Shown here in pieces: positions 16,011 through 24,073 of a DNA stretch of 64,000 bases. Position 1 is the first letter of the stretch, and each line of letters begins with the position of its first letter. This DNA is from Palsa-504 sp963769715 (GTDB lineage Bacteria; Actinomycetota; Actinomycetes; Streptosporangiales; Streptosporangiaceae). The notes below the pieces were generated by a model that was not told the origin of the DNA, ran no database searches, and was given only the letters and a program-made list of their open reading frames with translations. The position numbers were made by a program, and so were the translations under genes. The stretch covers positions 86,737 to 150,736 of the forward strand of contig CAVYNE010000035.1 of NCBI GenBank assembly GCA_963769715.1. The letters run 5' to 3'.

Positions 16011-17377
16011 CGGCGGGCCGCCATCGGGCGACGGGTATGCCCGGCCAGCGGCAGGTCCAGGGATTGCTCGCCATCCCAGTGCACCACCGGGACGCCGAGC
16101 TCGCGCAGCGAGAACCTGATCGCCTCCTGTTCCATCCGCCAGATCCGCCGGGCCATCCGGTCCACCCGGCGCTGCTTGGCCGGCGGCTCGGCGTTGAGCA
16201 CGTCGACGACCAGCATGGTGAAGCCGCGCTCGCGCATGTCCCGCAGCGTCTCGACGAACCGCTGGTCGAGCAGCGGGCTGAACACCACGACCAGCGCGCC
16301 CGGCGGCAACGCGGCGCGCGGCAGCCGGCGGAAGCTGGCGCCGCTCTCCCAGCCTGCGTCGCTGGCCAGCATCGAGTCGATGATCCGGTACACCTGGCGG
16401 CGGCCGAGCCCGGGCACCAGCCAGCTGGCCCCGCCCCACTGGCAGGTGATCACCCCGACCCGGTCCCTGGCCTCCAGATAGGCGCGGGCCGCGGCCGCCA
16501 CCCCGCGCAGCGCGAGGTCCAGGGCGGACATGCCGGGCTCGCCCACGTCCGAGGTGGCGTCGGCGAGCAGCACCACGTCCTGCGAGCGTTCGGCGGCGAA
16601 GGTGTTCACCTGCAGCCGCCCACGCCGGGTGCTGGCCGGCCAGTTGATGCTGCGCTGCCGGTCGCCGGGCACGTACTCGCGCACGCCGAAGAACTCGATG
16701 CCCTCACCGGAAACCCGGGCCGGATGCTCGCCGAGCCGGTTCGGCAGCCGCCTGAGCACGACTCTGGTCCGCTGCTCGGCCGGCGCGGGGTAGCAGTCGA
16801 GCGTGGGCAAGGTCATGGTCGCGTGCCCCTCGACCAGCCGCCAGCGGTCCCGCAGCACTACGTCCAGCGTGCCGATCTGCCGCCGTCCCCAGCGCTCCGG
16901 GGTGAAGGTGAAGCGGGCCTGCGGCCCGTCGGCCACCGCGGCGCCGACCGGGGCGATCTCCCGGCCCGGGTGCAGCGTCCACTGCACCGTGTTGCCTGGC
17001 ACCGTGTTGCCTGGCACCGTGTTGCCTAGCACCGTGTTTTCTGGCACTGGGCCGTCGCCGGAGATGTCGCCGGGGATGTCAACAGTCACGTCGAGCGCCA
17101 TCAGCTCGCCCTCGAAGCCGCGCCGCGAGCTCGGCTGGGCGCGCACGGTGATCCGTGGCGCCTGCCGCTGGACCCGGCCGGACCCGGCTCCCGCGAGCAG
17201 CAGCAGCGCCGGGGCCGCCAGGCCGGCGAACTCAGGGCGCCGAGCCAGCGTGGCGACGAACACGCCGAACAGACCCAGCGTGAGCAGCCGCCGGGCATGC
17301 CGGGACGACCGCCAGCGGACCTCGAGTTCGGTTCCGCGAACGCGAGAGTCTGGATCGTTCGGCACACTGGACGACAT
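16007..17377 (-). CDS. DUF58 domain protein
   Basis: 456 residues: two N-terminal helices (RLLTLGLFGVFVATLARR and LAAPALLLLAGAGSG), a beta-rich region, then the DUF58 signature VREYVPGDRQRSINWPASTRRG near residue 240, followed by a von Willebrand A-like fold with a modified metal-site motif (VVLLADATSDVG). DUF58 proteins nearly always pair with MoxR ATPases and probably act as their substrate or adaptor at the membrane. The gene overlaps the MoxR stop (TGATG) and the next gene (GTGA). Residues ~112-131 contain a five-residue repeat (NTVPG) from a 15-bp tandem array in the linker after the helices. Confidence 0.85.
   Translation of the reverse strand: MSSSVPNDPDSRVRGTELEVRWRSSRHARRLLTLGLFGVFVATLARRPEFAGLAAPALLLLAGAGSGRVQRQAPRITVRAQPSSRRGFEGELMALDVTVDIPGDISGDGPVPENTVLGNTVPGNTVPGNTVQWTLHPGREIAPVGAAVADGPQARFTFTPERWGRRQIGTLDVVLRDRWRLVEGHATMTLPTLDCYPAPAEQRTRVVLRRLPNRLGEHPARVSGEGIEFFGVREYVPGDRQRSINWPASTRRGRLQVNTFAAERSQDVVLLADATSDVGEPGMSALDLALRGVAAAARAYLEARDRVGVITCQWGGASWLVPGLGRRQVYRIIDSMLASDAGWESGASFRRLPRAALPPGALVVVFSPLLDQRFVETLRDMRERGFTMLVVDVLNAEPPAKQRRVDRMARRIWRMEQEAIRFSLRELGVPVVHWDGEQSLDLPLAGHTRRPMAARR
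16985..17044 (-). repeat. 15-bp tandem repeat, four units, in frame in the DUF58 gene
   Basis: Plus-strand unit CACCGTGTTGCCTGG occurs at 16985, 17000, 17015 (one change) and 17030 (a few changes). It encodes the NTVPG-type repeats. Confidence 0.93.
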
Positions 17378-18348
17378 CAGCCGGTGACCGCCCGGGCCGG
17401 GTCCGTTTTGGGCGTGGGCACGGCCAAGAGCAGCTTGGCCATCACCTCGTCGGAGGAGACCTGGCGAACCCACAGCTCGGGCCGCAGCGTCACCCGGTGG
17501 GCCAGGCCGGGCACCGCCACCTGCTTGATGTCGTCGGGGATCACGTAGTCGCGGTTGGCTAGCAGCGCCTGACCCCGGGCCAGCTGGACCAGCGCCAGGC
17601 CGCCGCGCGGGCTCGCGCCGATCTGGACCTGCGCGTCGCGCCTGGTCGCGGTGACGATGGCCACGATGTAATCGAGCAGGTCCGGGGTGACCTCCACGCG
17701 CTCGAGCGACTCCCGCATGGCCAGCACCCCGTCCGGGCTGGTGACCGGGTTGAGTTCCACGTACTCGGTGGCCCGGTCCACCCGGCGCCGCAGCATGGCC
17801 GTCTCGTCGCCGGTGGTCAGGTAGCCCAGGCGCAGCCGCATCAGGAACCGGTCGAGCTGGGCCTCGGGCAGCTCGTAGGTGCCCTCGTACTCGATCGGGT
17901 TATCCGTGGCCAGGACGATGAACGGCTCGGGCAGCCTGCGGGTCACCCCGTCCACGCTCACCTGGCCCTCGCCCATCGCCTCGAGCAGCGCCGCCTGGGT
18001 CTTGGGCGGCGTTCGGTTGATCTCGTCGGCCAGCAGCAGCTGGGTGAACACCGGGCCCGGCCGGAACACCATCTCGGCCGACCGCTGGTCATACAGCGGG
18101 GCGCCGACCACGTCCGAGGGCAGCAGGTCGGGGGTGAACTGGATGCGGGTGAAGTCCAGGCCGAGCACCCGGGCGAACGACCGCGCGATCAGCGTCTTGC
18201 CCAGGCCGGGCAGGTCCTCGAGCAGCACGTGGCCGCCGGCCAGGATGCCGATCAGCACGAGTTCCAGAGTCCGGCGGCGCCCAACGACCGCCCGCTCGAG
18301 CTCGTCCAGGATCGCCGTGCACACCCGCGCCGTTTCGTCGGGGCCCAT
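17377..18348 (-). CDS. MoxR-family AAA+ ATPase
   Basis: 323 residues. Walker A LEDLPGLGKTL near residue 44, the MoxR-specific RIQFTPDLLPSDVVG, Walker B LLLADEINRTPPKTQAALLEAM near 105, sensor 1 VLATDNPIEYEGTYELPEAQLDRF, and the lid motif GASPRGGLALVQLARG. MoxR ATPases act as chaperones that activate partner complexes, usually with DUF58/VWA proteins. Start and stop overlap both neighbours by one base, so the five genes at 15381-19876 form one coupled operon. No transglutaminase gene, common in such loci, is seen here. Confidence 0.93.
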   Translation of the reverse strand: MGPDETARVCTAILDELERAVVGRRRTLELVLIGILAGGHVLLEDLPGLGKTLIARSFARVLGLDFTRIQFTPDLLPSDVVGAPLYDQRSAEMVFRPGPVFTQLLLADEINRTPPKTQAALLEAMGEGQVSVDGVTRRLPEPFIVLATDNPIEYEGTYELPEAQLDRFLMRLRLGYLTTGDETAMLRRRVDRATEYVELNPVTSPDGVLAMRESLERVEVTPDLLDYIVAIVTATRRDAQVQIGASPRGGLALVQLARGQALLANRDYVIPDDIKQVAVPGLAHRVTLRPELWVRQVSSDEVMAKLLLAVPTPKTDPARAVTG

Positions 18349-18965
18349 CAGAGTTTCTCCAATCGGTCGATGAGGCGCGCCAGGGTGCGCTGGGGAATCC
18401 CCCGTTGCTCGGCGTCGCGCACAGAGGCCTTCAGCTTGGTCGTGCCCGGGCCCGGGTCCGGGTCCAAGGGGTCCGGGGCGATCCACGGCCACAAGTCGGC
18501 GTCGCGGCGGCTGCGGCACAGCAGCCTGCGGGCGGCTTCGGGGTCGGTGTACAGGTTCACGCCGTGGCGCTCGGCCAGCCGGGCGGCCAGCAGGTGCTCC
18601 AGCACCGGCCGCAGCTCGCCGGTGTAGAAACCCAAGCTGGAGGTCGAGGTCTGCACCACGAACCTGCGGTGCGAGTAGCCGCTCAGCGTCCGCGCCCGCG
18701 CCTTCTCCCGGGCCTTCCGGGCCTGGTCCGGCGTGGCCTGGGGCAGCAGGGCGCGCACCACGACCATCGCGATCGCCGCGGTCGAGACGGCCACCACGGA
18801 AAGCCCCGCCCACCCGGCCATGGCATAGCCGGCCAACGCCACCGCCAGGACCAGCGCGGCCGCGATGAGCAGTTCCGGTGTCGTCCCGCGCCACGGGCTG
18901 ACGGTGCCGTCGTCCTCCCGCGTCTGTCGCGCATCACCAGCCCCGCTCCGCCCGGCCCCGCTCAT
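18348..18965 (-). CDS. Conserved membrane protein of the MoxR operon
   Basis: 205 residues. A hydrophilic N-terminus is followed by two helices (LLIAAALVLAVALAGYAMAGW and LSVVAVSTAAIAMVVVRALL) and a cytoplasmic domain with FVVQTSTSSLGFYTGELRPVLEHLLAARL. That phrase recurs in proteins of actinobacterial MoxR loci, but no named function is known to me. It overlaps DUF4129 at its start and MoxR at its end, and probably belongs to the same membrane assembly. Confidence 0.72.
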   Translation of the reverse strand: MSGAGRSGAGDARQTREDDGTVSPWRGTTPELLIAAALVLAVALAGYAMAGWAGLSVVAVSTAAIAMVVVRALLPQATPDQARKAREKARARTLSGYSHRRFVVQTSTSSLGFYTGELRPVLEHLLAARLAERHGVNLYTDPEAARRLLCRSRRDADLWPWIAPDPLDPDPGPGTTKLKASVRDAEQRGIPQRTLARLIDRLEKL

Positions 18966-19876
18966 CCGCCCGCTCCGCCCGGCCCCGCCCCGGCTGTCTC
19001 GGTTTCCGCCAGCGCGGCGGCCAGTTCGTCGAGCGCCTGCTCCGCCGCGTCACGCTGCCGGTGGTCAAGCGGGTGGCTGGAGAACCTCGCCTCGTAGAAG
19101 AGCGCGGTCAGCCGGGCGGCCGCGGTGCCCCGCACGGTGCCGCTCTGCCGGGCGCGGGCCAGTAGCTCGTCGGGCGTGTCCGCGATGGCCCGGGCCGTGC
19201 CGCGTTCGGCCAGGCTGCTCTCCATCGCGACGTAGCATGCGATGATCGCGGCCCGCGCGTCGTCAACGGTCCGCAGCGCCGAACGGCCCGATTCCACCGC
19301 CTCGAGCAGGTCCTGCGAATCATGGGCGATGAAGCCGTCCTCGAGCGCCCCGATCGCCGGCCGCAGCCGCCTAGCCCACCAGATGCTGAGCACGACCCCG
19401 ACCAGGAGCACCACGATGAGCAGGGCGTACAGCACGGCGGCCACCGGGATATGGAAAACCGGACCTCGTGCCGAACCCGGCCGCAGAGCCCGCCGCGAGG
19501 GCGTCGCCGCAGGCGGCACATGGGTGCCAGGCGTCTTGGGTAGCGGCGTGAACAGGTGCAGGTGCAGGCCGACCAGTGTCGCGATGGCCACGGCCACCGC
19601 GCCCGCGCCGAGCGTGAACACGAGCACGCCGCGCAGCTTGCGCGCGGCCGCCTCCTGGCTGCCTGATGCGATGCGCCCGAGCGTGACCACGAAGAGGATC
19701 ACCAGCACGACCTCGAGGGCGATGCCGATGGTCACCCCGTCCCGGTGCAGCGGCCCGTCCCACCGCGGGGTCGCCACCACGCCCCGCAGCCCGGCCAGCC
19801 CCAGGATGATCAGCAGCGCCAGCGGCAGCAGCCGCAGCCAGTCCCCAGGCGCGGCTCCCGTCCGACGGCTGGTCAT
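18962..19876 (-). CDS. DUF4129 domain membrane protein, first gene of the MoxR operon
   Basis: 304 residues with helices at about 13-30, 48-65, 85-107 and 147-168, and a C-terminal cytoplasmic DUF4129-type domain: DDARAAIIACYVAMESSLAERG, then TPDELLARA, FYEARFSSHPL and a final helix. DUF4129 often sits at the end of transglutaminase-like proteins in MoxR/DUF58 clusters; here it is a stand-alone membrane protein. It leads the unit of five overlapping genes. Confidence 0.8.
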   Translation of the reverse strand: MTSRRTGAAPGDWLRLLPLALLIILGLAGLRGVVATPRWDGPLHRDGVTIGIALEVVLVILFVVTLGRIASGSQEAAARKLRGVLVFTLGAGAVAVAIATLVGLHLHLFTPLPKTPGTHVPPAATPSRRALRPGSARGPVFHIPVAAVLYALLIVVLLVGVVLSIWWARRLRPAIGALEDGFIAHDSQDLLEAVESGRSALRTVDDARAAIIACYVAMESSLAERGTARAIADTPDELLARARQSGTVRGTAAARLTALFYEARFSSHPLDHRQRDAAEQALDELAAALAETETAGAGPGGAGG

Positions 19877-19950
19877 AGTCTCGCGATCCTGGTGTTAACG
19901 GGGTGGCCCCATGGCTGCGCTAACTGAGCAAGGTGCGCCTGTAATCCGAC

Positions 19951-19995
19951 ATCGTGGACATCTACCCGCGGCAATGAGGGGTAGATGTCCACGAT
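19951..19995. repeat. Perfect 17-bp inverted repeat at the broken end of the adenosine deaminase remnant
   Basis: ATCGTGGACATCTACCC at 19951-19967 and its exact complement at 19979-19995 enclose an 11-base loop. The right arm continues into the remnant. A 16-base string from this spot (GGCCATTATCGTGGAC on the minus strand, 20002-19987) recurs on the plus strand at 29485-29500, in another gene-free region. Confidence 0.85.
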
Positions 19996-20004
19996 AATGG
20001 CCGG

Positions 20005-20484
20005 CGTTACCCGCGCCGCTCTCCCGCAGCCGCGCGAGTAGGGCGGGGTCGGCCAGGCAGCTGATGCCGTGCCCGATCCGCTCGGCCGGACCCCGTGCTC
20101 CGAGAGGGCCGAACGGGCCGCGATGTCCAGCGCCTCGGTGAGGTCAGCGACCGCCATGCCGAAAGCGGTGAACGTGTACGGGGTGACCGTCAGCTCGGCG
20201 TACCTGACGTTCTGCCCGGCTAGGTCGCGGGCCGCGCCGAGGACCAGTTCGGCGACGTCGGCCGGCTCGCGGACCAGGCCGCTGACCGCGGCGTAGACGT
20301 CCGCGAAGTGCGGGAAGTCCCGGAACTCGTAGAAGGCGGCGAGCTCGGCGGCGGACTGCGGGACACCACCGTCCGGATGCCGCCGCGCCAGCTCGAGCAC
20401 GGTCGGCACGGACGCAGAACCAACCAGGTGAAGGTGAAGTTCTACCTTCGGCAGCCGGTCGATGAACGCCTCGATGGACTCCAT
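20005..20484 (-). pseudogene. Adenosine deaminase remnant with internal deletion and frameshift
   Basis: From the ATG at 20484 the first ~125 residues are a normal adenosine deaminase N-terminus: metal ligands in KVELHLHLVGSASV, then FYEFRDFPHFADVYAA and VRYAELTVTPY. After LSEHGV the frame breaks. In the neighbouring frame the sequence continues as ERIGHGISCLADPALLARLRE, a motif that should come some 60-100 residues later. The central part with the catalytic Glu and the C-terminus with the last metal ligand are missing, so this cannot be an active enzyme. The open frame that runs on to 19873 is out-of-frame sequence. Confidence 0.85.
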
Positions 20485-20599
20485 AGCCCCGACGCTAGCA
20501 ACGCGCAGCCACGCCACTGCATGTACCTGACACAAGAATGTCAAGAATTAGGCCCGAACGATGTGGGCAGGGAGCCCGACCTACTAGGTAAGCCCCGGG

Positions 20600-21214
20600 C
20601 TACGACGTAGTCGCCTTGGCCTTCGCGGCCGCCTTCATCGCCTGCTTGTGGGACCGGACCTCGCCGAGTGACTCCGCGTCGGTGATGTCCGCCACCGAGA
20701 ACCGCGTCCCCTCGGCCCCGAACGTCCCCGCCGCCTCCCGCCAGCCGGGCGGCCGCACGCCTAGCTGCTTGCCGAGCAGGGCCACGAAGATCTGCGCCTT
20801 CTGCGCCCCGAACCCCGGCAGCGCCGCCACCCGCCGCAGCAGCTCGTCACCAGACCCGGCGGTCTCCCATACCCGGGCGGCGTCGCCGTCGTACTGCTCC
20901 ATGATCAGCCGGGCGAGGTCCTGGACCCGGGCGGCCATCGCCCTCGGGTAACGGTGCAGCGCAGGCCGTTCGGAAAAAATCGAGGCCAGCGCGTCCGGGT
21001 CGAACTCGGCCAGCTCGGCGACGGTGGGCTCGCGCCCGAGCCGCCGGACCAGGTCCAGCGGCGCGCTGAAGGCCCGCTCAAGCGGGACCTGCTGGTCCAG
21101 GAGCATGGCGATGAGCAAGGCGAGCGGGCTGCGGGTCAGCAGCTCGTTGGCCTCGGGCTCGACCGGCATCCAGATCGTCACGGCGCCCTCCCCAGCGTCG
21201 ACCAGATCACCCAT
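20600..21214 (-). CDS. HhH-GPD family DNA-repair-like protein
   Basis: 204 residues. The helix-hairpin-helix and following region reads RRVAALPGFGAQKAQIFVALLGKQLGV near residue 137, and the N-terminal half has PLALLIAMLLDQQVPLERAF, the hallmark of endonuclease III/AlkA-type glycosylase folds. It matches the small actinobacterial HhH-GPD family of uncertain substrate. The catalytic Asp expected ~20 residues after the hairpin is not obvious, as is usual in this subfamily, and no iron-sulfur cysteines are present. The start is the ATG at 21214; the longer frame upstream is not protein-like. Confidence 0.8.
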   Translation of the reverse strand: MGDLVDAGEGAVTIWMPVEPEANELLTRSPLALLIAMLLDQQVPLERAFSAPLDLVRRLGREPTVAELAEFDPDALASIFSERPALHRYPRAMAARVQDLARLIMEQYDGDAARVWETAGSGDELLRRVAALPGFGAQKAQIFVALLGKQLGVRPPGWREAAGTFGAEGTRFSVADITDAESLGEVRSHKQAMKAAAKAKATTS

Positions 21215-21346
21215 GCCCGCAGCGTACTCTGCCAACCAGACCGGGCCGCCGAGACCCAACCGATGATGCCCCAACGCGCTATAAGCTAGAAGCAGCTGGG
21301 CCGGCCTGGGGGCCTCCCGGCCCGGGACAGATGATATGGAGTCAGC

Positions 21347-21559
21347 ATGACACCGCACGCCAAGTGGGGAATTGCCGGGATCATCATCGGCTTCATCCTG
21401 CTTTTCATCGTTCCGTGGGAGATCGCTCTCGCACTCATCGTGCTGGCGATCGCCGTCCCCGCCGGAGCCTGGATGATGCTCGACGAGTCCCAGCGACGGC
21501 GGTACCGCGAGCTTCGCCGTCGGCAGCGCGGGCAGATCCGCTTAACCGCGGTCCGCTAG
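21347..21559 (+). CDS. Small single- or two-helix membrane protein
   Basis: 70 residues: a short N-terminus (MTPHAKWG), a long hydrophobic stretch that could form two helices (GIAGIIIGFILLFIVPWEIALALIVLAIAVP in pieces), and a basic tail rich in Arg (RRRYRELRRRQRG). No known family is recognised. Codon use and a tail with strong positive-inside character support a real gene. It stands alone between the divergent HhH-GPD gene and the VOC gene. Confidence 0.65.
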   Translation: MTPHAKWGIAGIIIGFILLFIVPWEIALALIVLAIAVPAGAWMMLDESQRRRYRELRRRQRGQIRLTAVR

Positions 21560-21680
21560 GCGCGCCGCACACCCAGGCCGGCTGATGTGCCGATGATCAG
21601 CTAGGTCCGCACGTTAGGGAATGACGTCCGTCCGGCGGGAATTGCAACAGCTAGCGATTCACCGAAGGAAGGAAGCGCAG

Positions 21681-22193
21681 ATGGCCGTCCGGCGCTTGAA
21701 CCACGCCGTCCTCTACGTGCATGGTCTGGAGCAGACCGTCGACTTCTACCGAACCACCCTGGGCTTCGAGGTCCGGCTGGAGATCCCCGGCCGCGCCGCG
21801 TTCCTGGGCGCCCCGGGTTCGGCCAACGACCACGACCTCGGCCTGTTCGAAATCGGCACCGCCGCCAAGAGCCGCGCCCCCGATCGCCCGGAGCGCCCCG
21901 GGCTGTACCACCTGGCCTGGGAGGTCGGCACGCTGGCCGACCTAGCCGACACGCGGGCCAAGCTGGCGGCGGCCGGCGCGCTGGTGGGGGAGAGCGACCA
22001 CCGGGTGTCCAAGTCGCTGTACGCCAAGGACCCCAGCGGCATCGAGTTCGAGGTCATGTGGCGGGTGCCCGCCGAGGACTGGGCCGTCGAGACAGCCGAC
22101 GGGGACATGATCCTCCCGCTCGACCTGGACGCCGCCATCGCACGCTGGGGCCAGGACCAGGCGACCGGCGCGGCGGCCGGCTCACCCACCTGA
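21681..22193 (+). CDS. VOC-family protein (glyoxalase / extradiol dioxygenase-like)
   Basis: 170 residues made of two beta-alpha-beta-beta-beta modules. Likely metal ligands are His in LNHAVLYVHGLEQTVDFY near residue 8, His in YHLAWEV near 77, and Glu in DPSGIEFEVMWRV near 126. It resembles CatE/glyoxalase-type proteins of actinobacteria. The substrate is unknown and there is no pathway neighbour. The start is the ATG at 21681, preceded by GAAGGAAGG; the longer upstream frame is not conserved-looking. Confidence 0.8.
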   Translation: MAVRRLNHAVLYVHGLEQTVDFYRTTLGFEVRLEIPGRAAFLGAPGSANDHDLGLFEIGTAAKSRAPDRPERPGLYHLAWEVGTLADLADTRAKLAAAGALVGESDHRVSKSLYAKDPSGIEFEVMWRVPAEDWAVETADGDMILPLDLDAAIARWGQDQATGAAAGSPT

Positions 22194-22279
22194 ACCTGCC
22201 TGCTACCGCGCACCCCGAGCCCGCCCACCTAGCTTACCGTCCGCCCCCCGGTGCGTTCGGCGCCGCGGACCCACGAGGC

Positions 22280-22480
22280 GACCTCGGCATCGTCCGGGCC
22301 ACCTCCAGGTGCCGGCTGACCGCGCCGAACCGGGTGAAGGACTCCTTGACCACGACGCGTTCGGCCTCGCCGAGCAGCAGCCGACGCCCCTCCTCGTACG
22401 GCTGGCCGGGTGCGCGGCACTGCGACCAGTCGAAAAATCCCGGCCACGCCCTCCATGTCGAACGAGATAAAGACCTTCAC
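22280..22480 (-). pseudogene. M55 D-aminopeptidase (DppA-type) remnant
   Basis: It begins with the exact N-terminal signature MKVFISFDMEGVAGI, in which Asp and Glu bind zinc. One base shift then gives DWSQCRAPGQPYEEGRRLLLGEAE in the next frame, and this is joined directly to VVVKESFTRFGAVSRH, which in intact DppA proteins lies about 140 residues later. The zinc-binding middle is therefore deleted and the C-terminus is absent. With the adenosine deaminase remnant 2 kb away, this marks a zone of gene decay. Confidence 0.78.
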
Positions 22481-22625
22481 AACCCCAAGAACTTATATCC
22501 CCGAACGCCCCCGCTGCACGCCCCGGCACCCGCCACCACCCGGACGCCCCGGTGCGTGCCGCGCACCCTCCCGCCGCCCATGCACCCTTCCCATTTACGC
22601 AAACCAGACATTTCCCCCAGTCTAA

Positions 22626-22683
22626 ATTCAATGAATGCGACGCTCTAATGAATCTATTGGGTAGAGCGCCACATTCATTGAAT
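22626..22683. repeat. 58-bp palindromic element, copy 1
   Basis: Arms of 22 bases (22626-22647 and 22662-22683, 20 of 22 pairs complementary) enclose a 14-base loop. The arm core TCAATGAATGCG is almost the same as the arm core TCAATGAACGCG of the element at 29653-29708, which also has a 14-base loop. It lies in a gene-free gap (22481-22725) between the DppA remnant and the stop of the HMGL-type gene. That gap shows no coding sequence. Confidence 0.85.
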
Positions 22684-22725
22684 CGGATGCCGGGCCGCGC
22701 CGCTGCGGCCGAGGCGTTTTGGCGG

Positions 22726-24036
22726 TCAGAGCTGTCCCGGGAACAGCAGCGCCAGTTGGTGCGGATACCCGGCGATCAGGCCGAGCTCGTCGTCGGTCAG
22801 CGGCTTGCCTGTCGCCGACGCGCACAACTGGACCAGGGAGAACACCAGCTCTTCCGCATCTGAGGCGACCGCGATGCCCAGCCCGTCCAGAACGTGCCTG
22901 AACCCGGCCTTGCCGCCGTATTCGCCGGTCAGCACCACCCGGCCCGCGCGCGCGTGCCAGTCGGAGGGGAACGGCCCGAGTACCGAATCATCGTAGAGCT
23001 CGTAGTTCCCCCGGTCCTTCAGCGCCCCGTCGGCGTGGATGCCCGACTCGTGCGCGAACGCGTTGCGGCCAACCCCGGGCCAGGCGGGCGGCACCGACTG
23101 CCCGAACGCGTACGCCGCCCACAGCCCGAACCGCCGGGCCCAGGCCAGATCGAGCGGATCCCCGATCGCCGTCGACCCGATGACCTCACTGATCCCGAAC
23201 CCGTACCGGAACGCCAGGATGCACGACAGCAGGTCGGCGTTGCCGGCTCGCTCGCCGATTCCGTTCACGCACGTGTTGATCCAGGCGTCCTGGCCGGCGT
23301 CGAGGTCACCGAGCGCGCCGGACACCGAGTTCGCCACGGCCATGCCCAGGTCGTTGTGGCAGTGCGTCTCGACCGGGATGCCGACGGCGGAGGCGAGCTT
23401 GGCGAACCGCTCCCTGATCCGCCCGGGCGAGTCGCCGCCGATGGTGTCGCAGTACCGCACCCGCGACGCGCCGGCATCCCTGGCCGCGAGCGCGAACTCG
23501 AGCAGGCACCCGTCGTCGGTCCGCGACCCGTCCTCCGCGTTGACCCCGATGCTGTGCTCGCCTGGCGCGCCTCCGGCACGACCCAGCCCCGCCTGCGCAA
23601 CCGCCACCGCCGCGGTCATTTCCTTGATGATCGCGGCGCGGTCCAGCTTGCCGCGGAACTTGTGCGCGATCATCTGGTCCGACGTGGAGATCGACAGGTT
23701 GTAGTGCCGTAGCCCCGCCCCGGCGGCCTGGACCGCCACGGCCGCCTCGACGTCGGGCGTGACGGCCCGGCACCAGCCGGACAGCCGCAGGTCGCCGAAC
23801 GCGCCCGCCTCCGCCAGCGCCAGGCAGGCCCGGACGTAGGGCACCTCGTGGAACAGGAACGGGAACCCGATCTCGGACTGCGCTACGCCCAGCCGCCCCA
23901 GGTAGAAGTTGACCATCACCTTGCCGAACTTCGACAGGCCCGTCCGCGCGGTCTGCACTCCGTCCCGGTTGGTCACGTCAAGAAAGTGAATCGATGGCGT
24001 ACCTCCCAGATTGACGAAATGATCAATAGTGGTCAA
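22726..24036 (-). CDS. HMGL-family acyltransferase (isopropylmalate/homocitrate synthase-like)
   Basis: About 436 residues of the HMGL-like TIM-barrel family, which condenses acetyl-CoA with a 2-oxo acid. Metal and substrate motifs: FLDVTNRDGVQTARTGLSKFG near the start, IGVNAEDGSRTDDG near residue 175, VETHCHNDLGMAVANS near 235 (metal His pair), VNGIGERAGNADL near 268, and AFAHESGIHADG near 338. Members include homocitrate synthase, citramalate synthase and Re-citrate synthase. The citrate-synthase gene 2 kb away on the other side of the same repeat favours a citrate-type function but does not prove it. The start is uncertain: TTG at 24036 gives a plausible N-terminus, but the only good ribosome site (GGGAGGT at 24001-24007) precedes ATT at 23991. 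Confidence 0.82.
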   Translation of the reverse strand: MTTIDHFVNLGGTPSIHFLDVTNRDGVQTARTGLSKFGKVMVNFYLGRLGVAQSEIGFPFLFHEVPYVRACLALAEAGAFGDLRLSGWCRAVTPDVEAAVAVQAAGAGLRHYNLSISTSDQMIAHKFRGKLDRAAIIKEMTAAVAVAQAGLGRAGGAPGEHSIGVNAEDGSRTDDGCLLEFALAARDAGASRVRYCDTIGGDSPGRIRERFAKLASAVGIPVETHCHNDLGMAVANSVSGALGDLDAGQDAWINTCVNGIGERAGNADLLSCILAFRYGFGISEVIGSTAIGDPLDLAWARRFGLWAAYAFGQSVPPAWPGVGRNAFAHESGIHADGALKDRGNYELYDDSVLGPFPSDWHARAGRVVLTGEYGGKAGFRHVLDGLGIAVASDAEELVFSLVQLCASATGKPLTDDELGLIAGYPHQLALLFPGQL

Positions 24037-24065
24037 TATTGATTAAAATCAATAATCCCGAACGA
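24033..24065. repeat. ~33-bp repeat with palindromic core, left copy
   Basis: TCAATATTGATT followed by AAAATCAAT and TCCCGAACGA. It contains the perfect palindrome ATTGATT-AA-AATCAAT and overlaps the start of the HMGL-type gene. It matches 26095-26126 in the same orientation, so the pair flanks the DUF2207 gene as direct repeats. Confidence 0.85.
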
Positions 24066-24073
24066 GGCCGGCT

